Part shown: piece after piece, positions 39,502 to 48,616 of the stretch | Layout of the letters: each line of letters begins with the position of its first letter | How positions within the stretch are numbered: the stretch's first letter is position 1 | Assembly: GCA_902603705.1 (NCBI GenBank) | Contig: CACKVQ010000009.1 | Location: 1-50,669, forward strand | Origin: Puniceicoccaceae bacterium | GTDB lineage: Bacteria > Verrucomicrobiota > Verrucomicrobiia > Opitutales > Coraliomargaritaceae | Reading direction: 5' to 3' | DNA length: 50,669 nt | Made by a program: the position numbers and the translations under genes | The notes under the pieces: generated by a model | Databases searched by the model: none | The model's input: only the letters and a program-made list of their open reading frames with translations | What the model was told of the DNA's origin: nothing

Positions 39502-40405
39502 CAGCAGCTTTTTCTAGACTGTTTAAGTCTTTTGAGGTAAGTAAGTTGATGAGTTTCTTCATTGCAGGCGTTAGAACGCGGCCTTTACGGTGAATCAGCG
39601 CGAGCGGTCTTTTATAGACTTTATCCTTGAAATTGATTACTTTAAGTAAACCTTGGGTTTCTTCTCGTGTTACGGTAGTTTGAGGTAATATTGCTATCCC
39701 AGCATTAATTTCGACAGCTCGTTTTACTGTTTCTACGTTATCGAACTCCATGACAGGCTCCATTTCAATATTCGCTTCACGGAAAATTTTATCGGTTGCT
39801 TTACGAGTTGGGATATCTGGCTCAAAACCTATGAACTTCTGAGCGGCGATCTCCTCAAGGGTCACCTCTTTTTTATCAGCTAACTGGTGCTCTGGGCTAA
39901 CGACTAGGATCAGAACATCATCGTGAAAAGGTAGGAATTCGAGTTGTTTATGTTTTTGAGGATAAGCAACCAGCCCTAATTCGATAGAATTAGTTAATAT
40001 ATCCTCATATACATTATTAGCACGACGGTATTCAACGCGAATATTAACATCTGGATATTTGCTGAGGAAAGCTTTCACGTAAGGCGGCAGTTCGTGCAGT
40101 CCTATGCTATAGACCGTGGAAATATGAATTGTGCCGCTTATGACTTTCTTCATTTCCTGCAGTTCACTATTGAGCTTATCGTAGAGGTAGAGAATCTCTC
40201 TCGCAGATTCATAAAGTTTTTGACCCTCGCGCGTAAGGCGAAATTGTTTTTGGCTACGATCAACAATCAATATGCTAAAGAACTTTTCCATAGCCCTTAA
40301 TTGCTGGCTTACCGCGGACTGGGTAATACCGTTTAGCTTAGCAGCCCTAGAGAAACTTTCAGTCTCAACTAAATCTGAGAATATTTTGAAATTTTCAATG
40401 TGCAT
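39497..40405 (-). CDS. LysR family transcriptional regulator
   Basis: This 302-residue protein has an N-terminal winged helix (IFSDLVETESFSRAAKLNGI, then TQSAVSQQLRAMEKFFSILI) and a periplasmic-binding-like effector domain (IHISTVYSIGLHELPPYVKA, then YPDVNIRVEY). It resembles the CysB/CysL/CbbR branch by the start of its effector domain, but the co-inducer and targets are unknown. It is divergent from yggS; the 93-base gap contains an ATAA-N7-TTAT inverted repeat of the form LysR proteins bind, so autoregulation and control of yggS are plausible. Confidence 0.93.
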   Translation of the reverse strand: MHIENFKIFSDLVETESFSRAAKLNGITQSAVSQQLRAMEKFFSILIVDRSQKQFRLTREGQKLYESAREILYLYDKLNSELQEMKKVISGTIHISTVYSIGLHELPPYVKAFLSKYPDVNIRVEYRRANNVYEDILTNSIELGLVAYPQKHKQLEFLPFHDDVLILVVSPEHQLADKKEVTLEEIAAQKFIGFEPDIPTRKATDKIFREANIEMEPVMEFDNVETVKRAVEINAGIAILPQTTVTREETQGLLKVINFKDKVYKRPLALIHRKGRVLTPAMKKLINLLTSKDLNSLEKAAD

Positions 40406-40415
40406 ATTATTATGT

Positions 40416-40430
40416 ATAAATATCTCTTAT
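40416..40430. promoter_or_regulatory. Candidate LysR-type operator (T-N11-A)
   Basis: ATAA-ATATCTC-TTAT is an inverted repeat with seven central bases, containing the T-N11-A core (T417 and A429 of the 40 kb block) that defines LysR boxes. It sits 11 bases upstream of the lysR-family start, in the divergent gap to yggS, the usual place for such sites. Confidence 0.35.
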
Positions 40431-40498
40431 TGGAAATCAATGATAATTGAAGCTCAGCTTATTTGCTGCCCAATTCTTGTAAAAACCACTCATATATA

Positions 40499-41194
40499 AT
40501 GATCGATTTTACTACTTTTGAAAAAAATTTAGCGACCGTGCAGAGAAGAATTATTCTTTCCTGCCAGATGTGTGGTCGTTCGGTTGAGTCAGTTAAACTC
40601 TTGCCTGTCACGAAGAATCATCCATTGGATGCAGTAGATTTTTCAGTTCGCTGCGGCTTAGATTCGGTTGGTGAAAATCGTGTCCAAGAGGCTGCAGATA
40701 AGCGCAGTTCATACCCTGCGCCAGTATTTTGGGAGCTTATCGGACATTTACAGTCTAATAAAGCACAGCATGCGGTAGCAACCTTTGATCGCATACAGTC
40801 GGTTGACTCTCTGAAGCTTTTGCGGCGTTTAGATCGTTTTTCTAGAGAACTGGGAAAACAATTACCCATACTTCTGCAGTTTAACACAGGTGAAGATCCC
40901 AATAAATACGGATTTGCTGCCTGTGATGCTGATCAGGCACTGGAAGTTGCTCTAAGTGCTGATAATTTGCAAGTGGATGGTCTGATGACAATTGCTCCAT
41001 TCGACGAAGATCCAGAGGTGGCTAGAGCCGCCTTTGAAAAACTCAGGGATTTGCGCGATCGATTGACCGAGCGCTTCGGCCTACCATTGATTGAACTCTC
41101 TATGGGTATGACCCAAGATTTAGAGGCGGCGATTGCGGCTGGTTCGACTCAGATACGTGTTGGTACGGCGCTTTTTGGAGCGCGAACTTACTAA
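40499..41194 (+). CDS. yggS: YggS family PLP homeostasis protein
   Basis: YggS/PLPBP binds pyridoxal phosphate and balances vitamin B6 and amino-acid pools without known catalysis. The ATG at 40499 gives 231 residues. KLLPVTKNHPLDAV carries the PLP-binding Lys. GENRVQEAADK, WELIGHLQSNKAQHAV, LQFNTGEDPNKYGF, LMTIAPF and LSMGMTQDLEAAIAAGSTQI followed by RVGTALFGAR are the family blocks in order. It lies 88 bases before smc on the same strand and is divergent from a LysR regulator. Confidence 0.96.
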   Translation: MIDFTTFEKNLATVQRRIILSCQMCGRSVESVKLLPVTKNHPLDAVDFSVRCGLDSVGENRVQEAADKRSSYPAPVFWELIGHLQSNKAQHAVATFDRIQSVDSLKLLRRLDRFSRELGKQLPILLQFNTGEDPNKYGFAACDADQALEVALSADNLQVDGLMTIAPFDEDPEVARAAFEKLRDLRDRLTERFGLPLIELSMGMTQDLEAAIAAGSTQIRVGTALFGARTY

Positions 41195-41282
41195 TAGATT
41201 CTTTTTAAGTTGCGGCAGCTTCCTCAGCTCTTTCTTCTATTCGCTCTTTATGCCCTACTACAGCAACTCTTTTATTTAAATC

Positions 41283-44200
41283 ATGTATCTTAAAGAAATA
41301 GTTATAAGTGGCTTTAAGAGTTTTGCCGAACGTACTCGACTGGATTTACGCCAAGGGGTCACTGCGGTTGTAGGTCCAAATGGTTGCGGTAAAAGTAACA
41401 TCGTCGATGCGATTCGCTGGGTACTTGGAGAGCAAAGTGCCAAAGCCTTACGCGGGTCCTCTATGCAGGATGTTATTTTTGAGGGCACAGACAAGCGTAA
41501 GGCCTTGCCCACTTGTGAGGTCACGCTGACTTTTACCGACTGCGAGTCCGAATTGGGAACGCTCTTTAATGAAGTCGCGATTTCTAGACGAGTCACCCGA
41601 GACGGAAGTAGTGATTATTATATCAATGGAAAAGTATCTCGTCTGAAAGATATTCAGCGGCTCTTTGCGAATACTGGCGTAGGTCGTGTGTCTTACTCAT
41701 TCATGCTTCAAGGTCAGATCGACCAGATTCTTTCGACTAATCCTGGCGAGCGACGAACCATTTTCGAAGAAGCTGCTGGCATCACTCTTTACAAAGCGCA
41801 GCGTAAAGAAGCACTGAACAAACTTGCGCTCGTCGATAACAACCTCGCTCGAGTCACTGACGTGATCGAAGAGGTCTCTAGGCAGATTGGATCTCTTAAG
41901 CGACAAGCTAGCAAGGCGCTGCGTTACCAGCATATTAAACACCGGCTTACGCACCTTGATTTAGCCTTTAATGCCCACCGGCACGCTGTCCTCGATGAGT
42001 CGATACAGGAACTGACAGGACAAGCCACACAATTACGGGATAAAGTAGAGTCGCAAACAGGCTCACTCGAGCGCGACGAGGCTATATTATTAGAAAAGAA
42101 ATCTGAGCGTAATGAACTTACACAGAAGATGGAAGAACTACAACAGCGGGTATATAACCTTCGTTCTGAGAAGGACAACGCGGACAATCAGTCTGAATTC
42201 GCTGCTTTGCGAAGCAAAGATATGGAATCGCGTAAAGAGGACTTTGAAAAAGAGATTTCAGGTCTTGAATTAGAGGTATCTGAACTGGCTCAACGTGCTA
42301 AGGATGAGTCTGAAAATAAACAAATGCAACTTGTTGTGGTTGATGATTCTGATCGTATCTTTCATGAACGAAATAACGAACTCATTGAGGTTCAAGACAG
42401 ATTATTGGCGATGGAAAGCGAACTTCAAAAAAGTCGCCAAGATGTGCTTCATGTCGAAAATCGGATTAATAGATTACGGTCTAGGTGCACGACTCTAGAA
42501 GTCGACCTAAAGACTTACCAAGTAAAGCACGCTTCGCTTACTGAGAGCATTTCTAGTCTCTCTGAAGAAATTGTCCTTCTAGAAAAGGGACTCTCAGATA
42601 TTGAGCGTATTCTCCATAAACGACGCACTGAGGAAGAAGAAAGTGAATCTTCAGTTCAAGCGGCTCGTAGCGATTCACGAATTGTATTAAGCCAGTTTCG
42701 TAGCCTGCAGGAGAGCATACAGAAGCAGGATAGGAGTGTTGCCCAGAAGACTGCACAGCTCAATGTACTAGAGGAACTGCAAGCCAAGTTCGAAGGTTTT
42801 GGTGAGGGTGCAAAGGCGATTCTAGGGGATAAGCTAGGTCAGATAGCTACTAAAGAAAGTGTTTCCATTATCTCCAAAGAATTGAGTGTTGATGCAGTTC
42901 ATACCACCGCGCTAGAAACACTATTGGGCTCAGCAGCAGATGCATTGTATATTGGCGATTCCGAAAAAGCACTTTCCGTTATTGGTAAATTAGACGCGGA
43001 GCTTTTAGGTCGAGTCTGTTTGCAGATTGACTTAAAGCCTGCAAATTCGGCGGTTAATGTTGAACTGCCTGCTAGTATAATTGCGGCTCAATCGGTTGTA
43101 CGAGTGGGCGCTTCAGATTTACAAGGTCCTGTTAATCGTCTATTAAAAAACTGTTATTTTGCAGATAGTCTCGAGCATTTTATAGAATTTTGGAGGAAAA
43201 ACCCTGATTTTAATTTTCTCTTGGTTTCTACCAGTGGCGGCGAAATTATTGACTGCAGGGGACTTATCCACGGCGGGCGAACCAGTGGGAAAAAGTCTTC
43301 CAGTGTTCTAGAACGCGAATCTTCTATTCGCCGTCTGCGTGAAGAGATCAATGAGGAACGTGAAGCGCTCAATGCCTCACGCGAGCAAGTTACTTTACTT
43401 GACGAGCGCCGCATTGCGACTGAAGCGACTGTCGATGCGAAGCTTAAAAGGCAAAGTGAACTCGCAAGTGAAGTATCCGCGCTTGTTACTGAAGAGCGTA
43501 ATCAAGTTCAGAAGATTGAGCATAATGCACGAAGCCGCGCAGATTTTGAAGACGAGATCGCGCGTCTGGATGCGCATCATGGCGATTCGGTTTCTGAGTT
43601 GCAAACCGCCCAAACGGATCTGACCGCCGCTGAGCTGAACTTAAAGAATGAGCGCAAAGTGGGGAGCGATTTAGAAGCGGCTATTGATCACGCGCGCAAG
43701 CATCGCGACGAACAACGTGAAGTCCTATCTGATGTGCGCCTCGAACTAGCGGAGAAAAAGCAGCGCCTTGATTCGGTCGATCGCTCTCTTGGTGATGTTA
43801 GGCAAGAGACGGCAAATCTTCAGAGCCAGATTCTGCGGCGTAATCAAGAGATCGATACAATTAACGAGAAGATTATCCAGCTAAAGCAAAAAAGCGTCAG
43901 CGAACACTCTAAAAGCGAAGAATTAGACAAGACTTTGCTTATCACTACAGATCAGTTAAAAAAAGATCGCTTACAACTTAAAGAGTTAGATGCATTCATA
44001 AGTGATATTGATAACGGACTCTCTGGTCGTCGCAGCGAAAGCCGTTCATCAAACCAAGATTTAAATAAGCTTGAGGTTCGCCTCGCCGAGGCGCGTTCGC
44101 AGCTTGGTTTCATATTAAGCACTTCACAGAATGACTATCAAATCGACCTCTCTGAAGTTGATTGGAAGGCCGAGCTATGGGAAGGTAATATCGAGTTTGA

Positions 44201-44972
44201 GAAGCGAGTTAACTTTGACGAGCTCGTTGATCCAGATCAATTAGCTGAGCAACCAAAATTAGAGCGACGTGATCCGACGGAGGCTGAACTGGCAGAGATG
44301 GATTTAACTGATTGGTCAGCGATCGAGAAAGAAGTGGTAGAACTCAAGGAACGAATTGCCAATATGGGACCTGTAAATCTCGAAGCGATCAGTGAATACA
44401 GTGATCTTAAGGAGCGATATGATTTCCTTAAAGGCCAAAGCGAAGACTTATGGAACTCTAAAAATAAGCTTCTTCAGACTATTGATGAAATTAACGAAAC
44501 CTCGAAGACTCTATTCAGTGAAACTTTTGAACAGGTTCGTAAAAACTTTGCTTTCACCTACGAAAAGATTTCCGGTGGTGGCGAGTCTGACCTTATTTTA
44601 GTTGACTCCGAGGATCTGCTTGAGTCCGGCATCGATATTGTTGCGCGACCTCCAGGGACGCGTTTGAAGAATGTTACACTTCTTTCTGGTGGCCAGCGTA
44701 CTATGACTGCGGTAGCTCTTCTCTTCGCCATTTATATGGTAAAGCCTAGCCCATTCTGCGTTCTGGACGAGATTGATGCTGCACTAGATGATGCTAATAT
44801 CGGCCGATTCTGCGATACTCTTAGTGGTTTCACTGATAAATCGCAATTCCTCATTATTACGCATAATAAGCGTACAATATCGAATGCTGATACCGTCTTT
44901 GGTGTCACTATGCCAGAAAAGGGTGTCTCCAATTTGGTTTCTATGCGCTTCAATGATGGAAATAAGCGCTAG
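41283..44972 (+). CDS. smc: Chromosome segregation protein SMC
   Basis: SMC is the ATPase of the bacterial condensin complex, with ScpA and ScpB, and organises the chromosome. The 1229 residues have the full layout: an N-terminal head with Walker A GPNGCGKS (31-38) and [13 protein letters not shown]; long coiled coils at about 170-490 and 660-990; a hinge at about 495-640 ([13 protein letters not shown] onwards); and a C-terminal head with signature LSGGQ (1134-1138) and Walker B FCVLDE (1158-1163), followed by [10 protein letters not shown] and the His switch ITHNK. Most SMCs read LSGGE; Gln here is also seen in other ABC ATPases. scpA and scpB are not in the window. Confidence 0.97.
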   Translation: MYLKEIVISGFKSFAERTRLDLRQGVTAVVGPNGCGKSNIVDAIRWVLGEQSAKALRGSSMQDVIFEGTDKRKALPTCEVTLTFTDCESELGTLFNEVAISRRVTRDGSSDYYINGKVSRLKDIQRLFANTGVGRVSYSFMLQGQIDQILSTNPGERRTIFEEAAGITLYKAQRKEALNKLALVDNNLARVTDVIEEVSRQIGSLKRQASKALRYQHIKHRLTHLDLAFNAHRHAVLDESIQELTGQATQLRDKVESQTGSLERDEAILLEKKSERNELTQKMEELQQRVYNLRSEKDNADNQSEFAALRSKDMESRKEDFEKEISGLELEVSELAQRAKDESENKQMQLVVVDDSDRIFHERNNELIEVQDRLLAMESELQKSRQDVLHVENRINRLRSRCTTLEVDLKTYQVKHASLTESISSLSEEIVLLEKGLSDIERILHKRRTEEEESESSVQAARSDSRIVLSQFRSLQESIQKQDRSVAQKTAQLNVLEELQAKFEGFGEGAKAILGDKLGQIATKESVSIISKELSVDAVHTTALETLLGSAADALYIGDSEKALSVIGKLDAELLGRVCLQIDLKPANSAVNVELPASIIAAQSVVRVGASDLQGPVNRLLKNCYFADSLEHFIEFWRKNPDFNFLLVSTSGGEIIDCRGLIHGGRTSGKKSSSVLERESSIRRLREEINEEREALNASREQVTLLDERRIATEATVDAKLKRQSELASEVSALVTEERNQVQKIEHNARSRADFEDEIARLDAHHGDSVSELQTAQTDLTAAELNLKNERKVGSDLEAAIDHARKHRDEQREVLSDVRLELAEKKQRLDSVDRSLGDVRQETANLQSQILRRNQEIDTINEKIIQLKQKSVSEHSKSEELDKTLLITTDQLKKDRLQLKELDAFISDIDNGLSGRRSESRSSNQDLNKLEVRLAEARSQLGFILSTSQNDYQIDLSEVDWKAELWEGNIEFEKRVNFDELVDPDQLAEQPKLERRDPTEAELAEMDLTDWSAIEKEVVELKERIANMGPVNLEAISEYSDLKERYDFLKGQSEDLWNSKNKLLQTIDEINETSKTLFSETFEQVRKNFAFTYEKISGGGESDLILVDSEDLLESGIDIVARPPGTRLKNVTLLSGGQRTMTAVALLFAIYMVKPSPFCVLDEIDAALDDANIGRFCDTLSGFTDKSQFLIITHNKRTISNADTVFGVTMPEKGVSNLVSMRFNDGNKR

Positions 44973-45014
44973 AAAATAGTCACATTAGTGAGCCTATTCT
45001 CTGAATGCTTCCAA

Positions 45015-46169
45015 CTAGCTACTTGTATTTTGTATTTTGGTAAAGGCCCAGTCTAGCCAAGGCAAAAGTGCTTTGATGTCAGTGGTATTGACTGTTGCGC
45101 CACCCCATATACGCAGGCCTGCAGGCGCGTCTCGATAGCTTCCAAAGTCATAGCCTATGCCTTCATTTTCGAGCAGACTTACTATCTGCTTGGCCTTGTT
45201 AGCTTGTTCATCAACAGGGAGTGCTTGATACCATTCGGCTGTGATTTTAAGGCAGATTGATGTATTAGAAACGGTGGCTGGATCTTCAGCGAGGAAGTCA
45301 ATCCATTCAGTATGGGCTACCCAGTTAGAGATGGCCTTGAGATTTGCTTCGGAACGTTTGATCAGTTCAGGAAGCCCTCCTATAGACTCAGCCCAACGCA
45401 GTCCATCGACTGCATCTTCCACGCACAGTAAAGAGACAGTGTTGATAGTTGCGCCGCTGAAAATTCCATCGATCAATTTTCCATCCTTCGTCATACGAAA
45501 GATTTTAGGCAAGGGTCGATTGGGTGTATATGTTTCTAAGCGATCAATTGCTCGAGGGCTAAGAACTATCATACCGTGGGCACCTTCACCGCCCATGACT
45601 TTTTGCCAGGACCAAGTCACAACATCTAGCTTTGTAAAATCGATATCCATCGCAAAGACCGCAGAGGTAGCATCGCAAATAGTAAGACCTTTTCGTTGAG
45701 AGGGAACCCAGTCTAGATTAGGCACTTTTACCCCGGATGTGGTACCATTGTAGGTAAAGACAACATCGTTTTCGCAGTTTATTTTGGAGAAATCGGGTAG
45801 TTGTCCGTATTCGGCTATGTGATGATTTACACCTTCGAGTCTTAACTGTTTGATCGCGTCTGTCACCCAATCAGAGCCGAATGATTCCCACGCGCACATA
45901 TCCACACCACGTTCACCGAGGAGTGACCACATGGCCATTTCTACGGCACCGGTATCAGACGCAGGAACTATGCCGCAGACATAGCCTTCCGGTAGCCCAA
46001 GAATATCGGACGAGAGGTTGATGACCTCTTGGATGCGGGCCTTAGCCAGTTTAGCGCGGTGAGATCGACCGACGATGGCGCCTTCAAGCGCATCTAGCGA
46101 CCATCCTGGGCGCTTAGAGCAAGGACCTGATGAAAAGAAAGGACGATTTGGCTTTGTAGTGGGTTTCAT
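45015..46169 (-). CDS. serC: Phosphoserine aminotransferase (alternative SerC type)
   Basis: This fold type I PLP enzyme makes phosphoserine from phosphohydroxypyruvate and glutamate. The 384 residues begin [18 protein letters not shown], and the PLP Lys is Lys190 in [31 protein letters not shown] and [16 protein letters not shown] belong to the archaeal/alphaproteobacterial SerC subfamily (the TIGR01365 type as I recall) rather than the E. coli type. The gene is convergent with smc and upstream of nothing obviously related; serA and serB are not in the window. Confidence 0.93.
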   Translation of the reverse strand: MKPTTKPNRPFFSSGPCSKRPGWSLDALEGAIVGRSHRAKLAKARIQEVINLSSDILGLPEGYVCGIVPASDTGAVEMAMWSLLGERGVDMCAWESFGSDWVTDAIKQLRLEGVNHHIAEYGQLPDFSKINCENDVVFTYNGTTSGVKVPNLDWVPSQRKGLTICDATSAVFAMDIDFTKLDVVTWSWQKVMGGEGAHGMIVLSPRAIDRLETYTPNRPLPKIFRMTKDGKLIDGIFSGATINTVSLLCVEDAVDGLRWAESIGGLPELIKRSEANLKAISNWVAHTEWIDFLAEDPATVSNTSICLKITAEWYQALPVDEQANKAKQIVSLLENEGIGYDFGSYRDAPAGLRIWGGATVNTTDIKALLPWLDWAFTKIQNTSS

Positions 46170-46299
46170 GATAATCGGTCTTTAATATAGGATTTCATCG
46201 AGGGTTGTCCACTTGAGTTATGGGGATTTTTAGTTTAGGTCAGAAAAATATATTACACAAAAGTATGAATCTTCTGTTCTTTGGCTCTCGTTAATTAAT

Positions 46300-47043
46300 T
46301 CAAACTTTAGAGAGAAAAAATGCACGTTGTTTTTCGCTAATATTCAGCCCGCATTTTTCCATAACTTGTAACATATCTTCCCAAGCAAGGCGCTTTGTTT
46401 TTAGTGTGTCATTTCGCAAGAGATAAGATGGATGAAAAGTAATGATTACAGGGATGCCTTGAAAGCTGAACCATGTGCCCCTCACATCACTGAAATTCTG
46501 ACCTAATTCATCACCGAGTAGGCCCTTCGCAGCCGCATTTCCTAGCGCAACGATTACTCTAGGTTTAATAATATCGATTTGTGCTCTTAAATAGGACATG
46601 CAGTAAGCAATTTCTTCGCCCGTGGCTGGACGTTCTCCGTAGGGTTTATTATGCGACGGACGCCATTTCATTATATATGTTAGATAGGTACTCTCACGGG
46701 TGAGTCCCATGGCGGTGATAATTTTGGATAGTAAATTGCCTGCCTTTCCAATAAATGGTTCGCCAGTTAACGCTTCATCGACGCCGGGGGCCTCTCCGCA
46801 GAAAAGAATATCTGCAGCAGTCGAGCCTGCGCCTAAGACTACTTTTTCTGGCTCTTTAAGCTGTGCTTGGCACAGATCGCTGGCACGGATCATTTCATTT
46901 AGCGAAACTAATTGAGTTCCAGCATCGCCCTTACTGAGTTCAATCTTTGGAGCTTTGGGAAATTGAGCCTTTTTTTTGCTCCACCGTATTTGAGGTGGTC
47001 GTGGTAGGTACTTTCTTTGCTTTAGTGTCTTCCACCATAGCAC
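46300..47043 (-). CDS. Uracil-DNA glycosylase family 4-like, main part (frameshifted)
   Basis: This is the catalytic 3' part of a uracil-DNA glycosylase; the real N terminus is in another frame at 46940-47203. Motif A is FCGEAPGVDEALTGEPFIGK and motif B is FHPSYLLR; IDIIKPRVIVALGNAAAKGL is also typical. The enzyme would remove uracil from DNA. The family-4 iron-sulfur ligand normally found in KCRP is Trp here (MKWRPSHNKP), so the cluster is probably absent or altered. The first 22 or so residues of this frame are out-of-frame reading. Deleting one A from the A8 run at 46970-46977 joins both parts into a protein of 300 residues reading EQKKAQFPKAPKIEL. Confidence 0.8.
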   Translation of the reverse strand: MLWWKTLKQRKYLPRPPQIRWSKKKAQFPKAPKIELSKGDAGTQLVSLNEMIRASDLCQAQLKEPEKVVLGAGSTAADILFCGEAPGVDEALTGEPFIGKAGNLLSKIITAMGLTRESTYLTYIMKWRPSHNKPYGERPATGEEIAYCMSYLRAQIDIIKPRVIVALGNAAAKGLLGDELGQNFSDVRGTWFSFQGIPVIITFHPSYLLRNDTLKTKRLAWEDMLQVMEKCGLNISEKQRAFFLSKV

Positions 47044-47203
47044 TAGAGTCCTTATCTAGTATCTCTTTATTCCTGTTAGTGTTAAGTAATTCTTTAGCGT
47101 AACTCAATTGCACTAAGGTATCGTCTTCGACAAAAATCCTATCAATACCATTTCTTTGTAAGCGCTTAAGCTCATTTGCAATTGCTTTTAGATCTGGTGA
47201 CAT
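46940..47203 (-). CDS. Uracil-DNA glycosylase family 4-like, N-terminal part (frameshifted)
   Basis: This is the 5' part of the uracil-DNA glycosylase gene. The ATG at 47203 is preferred over the TTG at 47221. It encodes an N-terminal helix (LKAIANELKRLQRNGIDRIF) and a long hydrophilic Thr/Lys-rich linker leading to EQKK, where the A8 run (46970-46977) throws the frame; a TGA stop follows 15 codons later. This helix-linker-glycosylase layout is what I recall from verrucomicrobial homologues. The fragment alone has no catalytic residues. Confidence 0.75.
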   Translation of the reverse strand: MSPDLKAIANELKRLQRNGIDRIFVEDDTLVQLSYAKELLNTNRNKEILDKDSSAMVEDTKAKKVPTTTTSNTVEQKKGSISQSSKD

Positions 47204-47288
47204 GTACAGAGATTTGCTCAAGCTATCGTATAGGTCGAGTCACTTTTAAAGAGGACTTAAAATAAAATATTAATATCTAAGACCAAGT

Positions 47289-47849
47289 TTATACCATCGC
47301 TTTTCTAAGGGCTAGAAACCTAGCCAAAGTGGGAGCAGCAGATAAAGTAAGCATACAGATGGAAAATACTAAGAAGCCATACGGACTACCCACAGAAGTG
47401 ATAGCTGTCACGCCTAGAAGCCATCCCCATGACGTTATTCGGTAACTTTTATCTAGATTTCCGATCCAGAGCCAAGTGTGCTGGGCCGTTACGATGAGTG
47501 CAGCTAGTACCAAAGCAATATGACTCTGTTTCTCTGGTGCGATCAAAGCGCTGATAACGAAGAGAGCGGTAATTATGTTTCCCATCAATACAAAAAAAGA
47601 ATTCGGCAGACGGATACTTTTTGCCCGTTCTTTAATTTGCAATTCTGCATAAACAGTTGTGGCAACTGCCGCCATCAGAATAGAGAGTGTCCATACGTAG
47701 TATAAGCTATTAATTGGAACTGCGTAGTGTCTTACTAAAAACTCTAAAAAAAAGCACTTTGTAAAAAGTAGGCTCCAGAGTGCCATTATTAATTTCAGAC
47801 GGATATCGCTGCTAAATGAATCTTTCATTTCAAATTTTGTGCTATACAT
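47289..47849 (-). CDS. Membrane protein of unknown function
   Basis: The ATG at 47849 gives 186 residues; the frame is open further upstream, but those starts would overlap the divergent gene at 47944. Five or six hydrophobic helices are visible, for example IMALWSLLFTKCFFLEFLV, YVWTLSILMAAVATTVYAEL, SFFVLMGNIITALFVISALI, HIALVLAALIVTAQHTWLWI and GFLVFSICMLTLSAAPTL. No known transporter or enzyme motif is seen. It lies 67 bases upstream of the uracil-DNA glycosylase on the same strand and could be co-transcribed. Confidence 0.65.
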   Translation of the reverse strand: MYSTKFEMKDSFSSDIRLKLIMALWSLLFTKCFFLEFLVRHYAVPINSLYYVWTLSILMAAVATTVYAELQIKERAKSIRLPNSFFVLMGNIITALFVISALIAPEKQSHIALVLAALIVTAQHTWLWIGNLDKSYRITSWGWLLGVTAITSVGSPYGFLVFSICMLTLSAAPTLARFLALRKAMV

Positions 47850-47943
47850 GCTTATTTGAAGCACGCTAACGTCAAAGATTACCTTACTTTCGAAATGTGC
47901 AATTAAGTTTGCTGATTTTACTAGTAGCGTATTTATTCTCGCC

Positions 47944-48156
47944 ATGTATTTGGAGCAATTAAAGATCGATTTGGAACAAATAGCTGGAAATTGCGAAATG
48001 AAATCTGGGGAGACTATGGTCCAAGTCTTGGCGAGGTTGGACACGATCGCTCATTTGGACAGCACTCCTGCTCAGCTGAAACACTTACTATTGCAGCGCA
48101 GTTATGTAAAAGCGCTTGGTTGGATCGAAGACCACAGAGCGCCCTATCAAGTGTGA
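47944..48156 (+). CDS. Small helical protein coupled to the SUI1 factor
   Basis: This is a 70-residue protein, MYLEQLKIDLEQIAGNCEMK at the N terminus and LLLQRSYVKALGWIEDHRAP near the end, predicted as two or three helices with no membrane segment. I do not recognise a family. Its TGA stop (48154-48156) overlaps the GTG start of the next gene in GTGA, a classic translational coupling, so the two proteins are likely made in fixed ratio and may act together. It overlaps nothing on the opposite strand if the downstream membrane protein starts at 47849. Confidence 0.65.
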   Translation: MYLEQLKIDLEQIAGNCEMKSGETMVQVLARLDTIAHLDSTPAQLKHLLLQRSYVKALGWIEDHRAPYQV

Positions 48157-48551
48157 GTAGTAGCAAAAAAAGCAAGATTTCGACCGACGGAGGCAGTTTT
48201 TTGCAGACCGATGCGTTTGCCGAATTAAAATCTAACACTTCGCTCGAGGTTACCCCCAAAGCAAATTCTAAGACGGCCGATAAAAAGATATTGCTTAAAA
48301 AGCCTAAAGGCCGTGTGGAAGTTTGTCGAGAGAAGGCCGGTCGTGGCGGTAAAACGGTGACCACTCTGAAGGCTTTCCCAAAACACATAACACTCAAAAT
48401 GCTTGAACGTATGACATTTGAATTTAAGAAGACATTTGCTTGTGGTGGCACATTAAAAGGTCGTGCTATCGAGCTGCAGGGGGATGTCTGCGATCAAGTC
48501 TGTGATAAACTAAAAGCGGACGGCTTTCAGCCAGTTAGGGCGGGCGGTTAA
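48153..48551 (+). CDS. Translation initiation factor SUI1/eIF1 family protein
   Basis: This is a bacterial homologue of eIF1 (YciH type), which in some systems sharpens start-codon selection. The GTG at 48153 gives 132 residues; the frame is open upstream but there overlaps the coupled gene. A variable, Ser/Lys-rich N-terminal tail (about 55 residues) is followed by the SUI1 domain: RVEVCREKAGRGGKTVTTLK, then HITLKMLERMTFEFKKTFAC, GGTLKGRAIELQGDV and CDKLKADGFQPV. The Gly-Gly-Lys and GGT(L)K loops are conserved. Coupling to the 70-residue protein is the unusual part. The distribution and function of bacterial SUI1 proteins are poorly defined. Confidence 0.9.
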   Translation: MSSSKKSKISTDGGSFLQTDAFAELKSNTSLEVTPKANSKTADKKILLKKPKGRVEVCREKAGRGGKTVTTLKAFPKHITLKMLERMTFEFKKTFACGGTLKGRAIELQGDVCDQVCDKLKADGFQPVRAGG

Positions 48552-48616
48552 GCCTAGACTTTCGCTTTTTTGATCTATCTGGAGAATTGCCTAGTATTAG
48601 GACGCAGAGTTACTCT

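Noticed and set aside
45241-45699. 152-codon plus-strand frame opposite serC
   Set aside because: It lies entirely inside a well-supported PLP enzyme gene and has no recognisable protein features.
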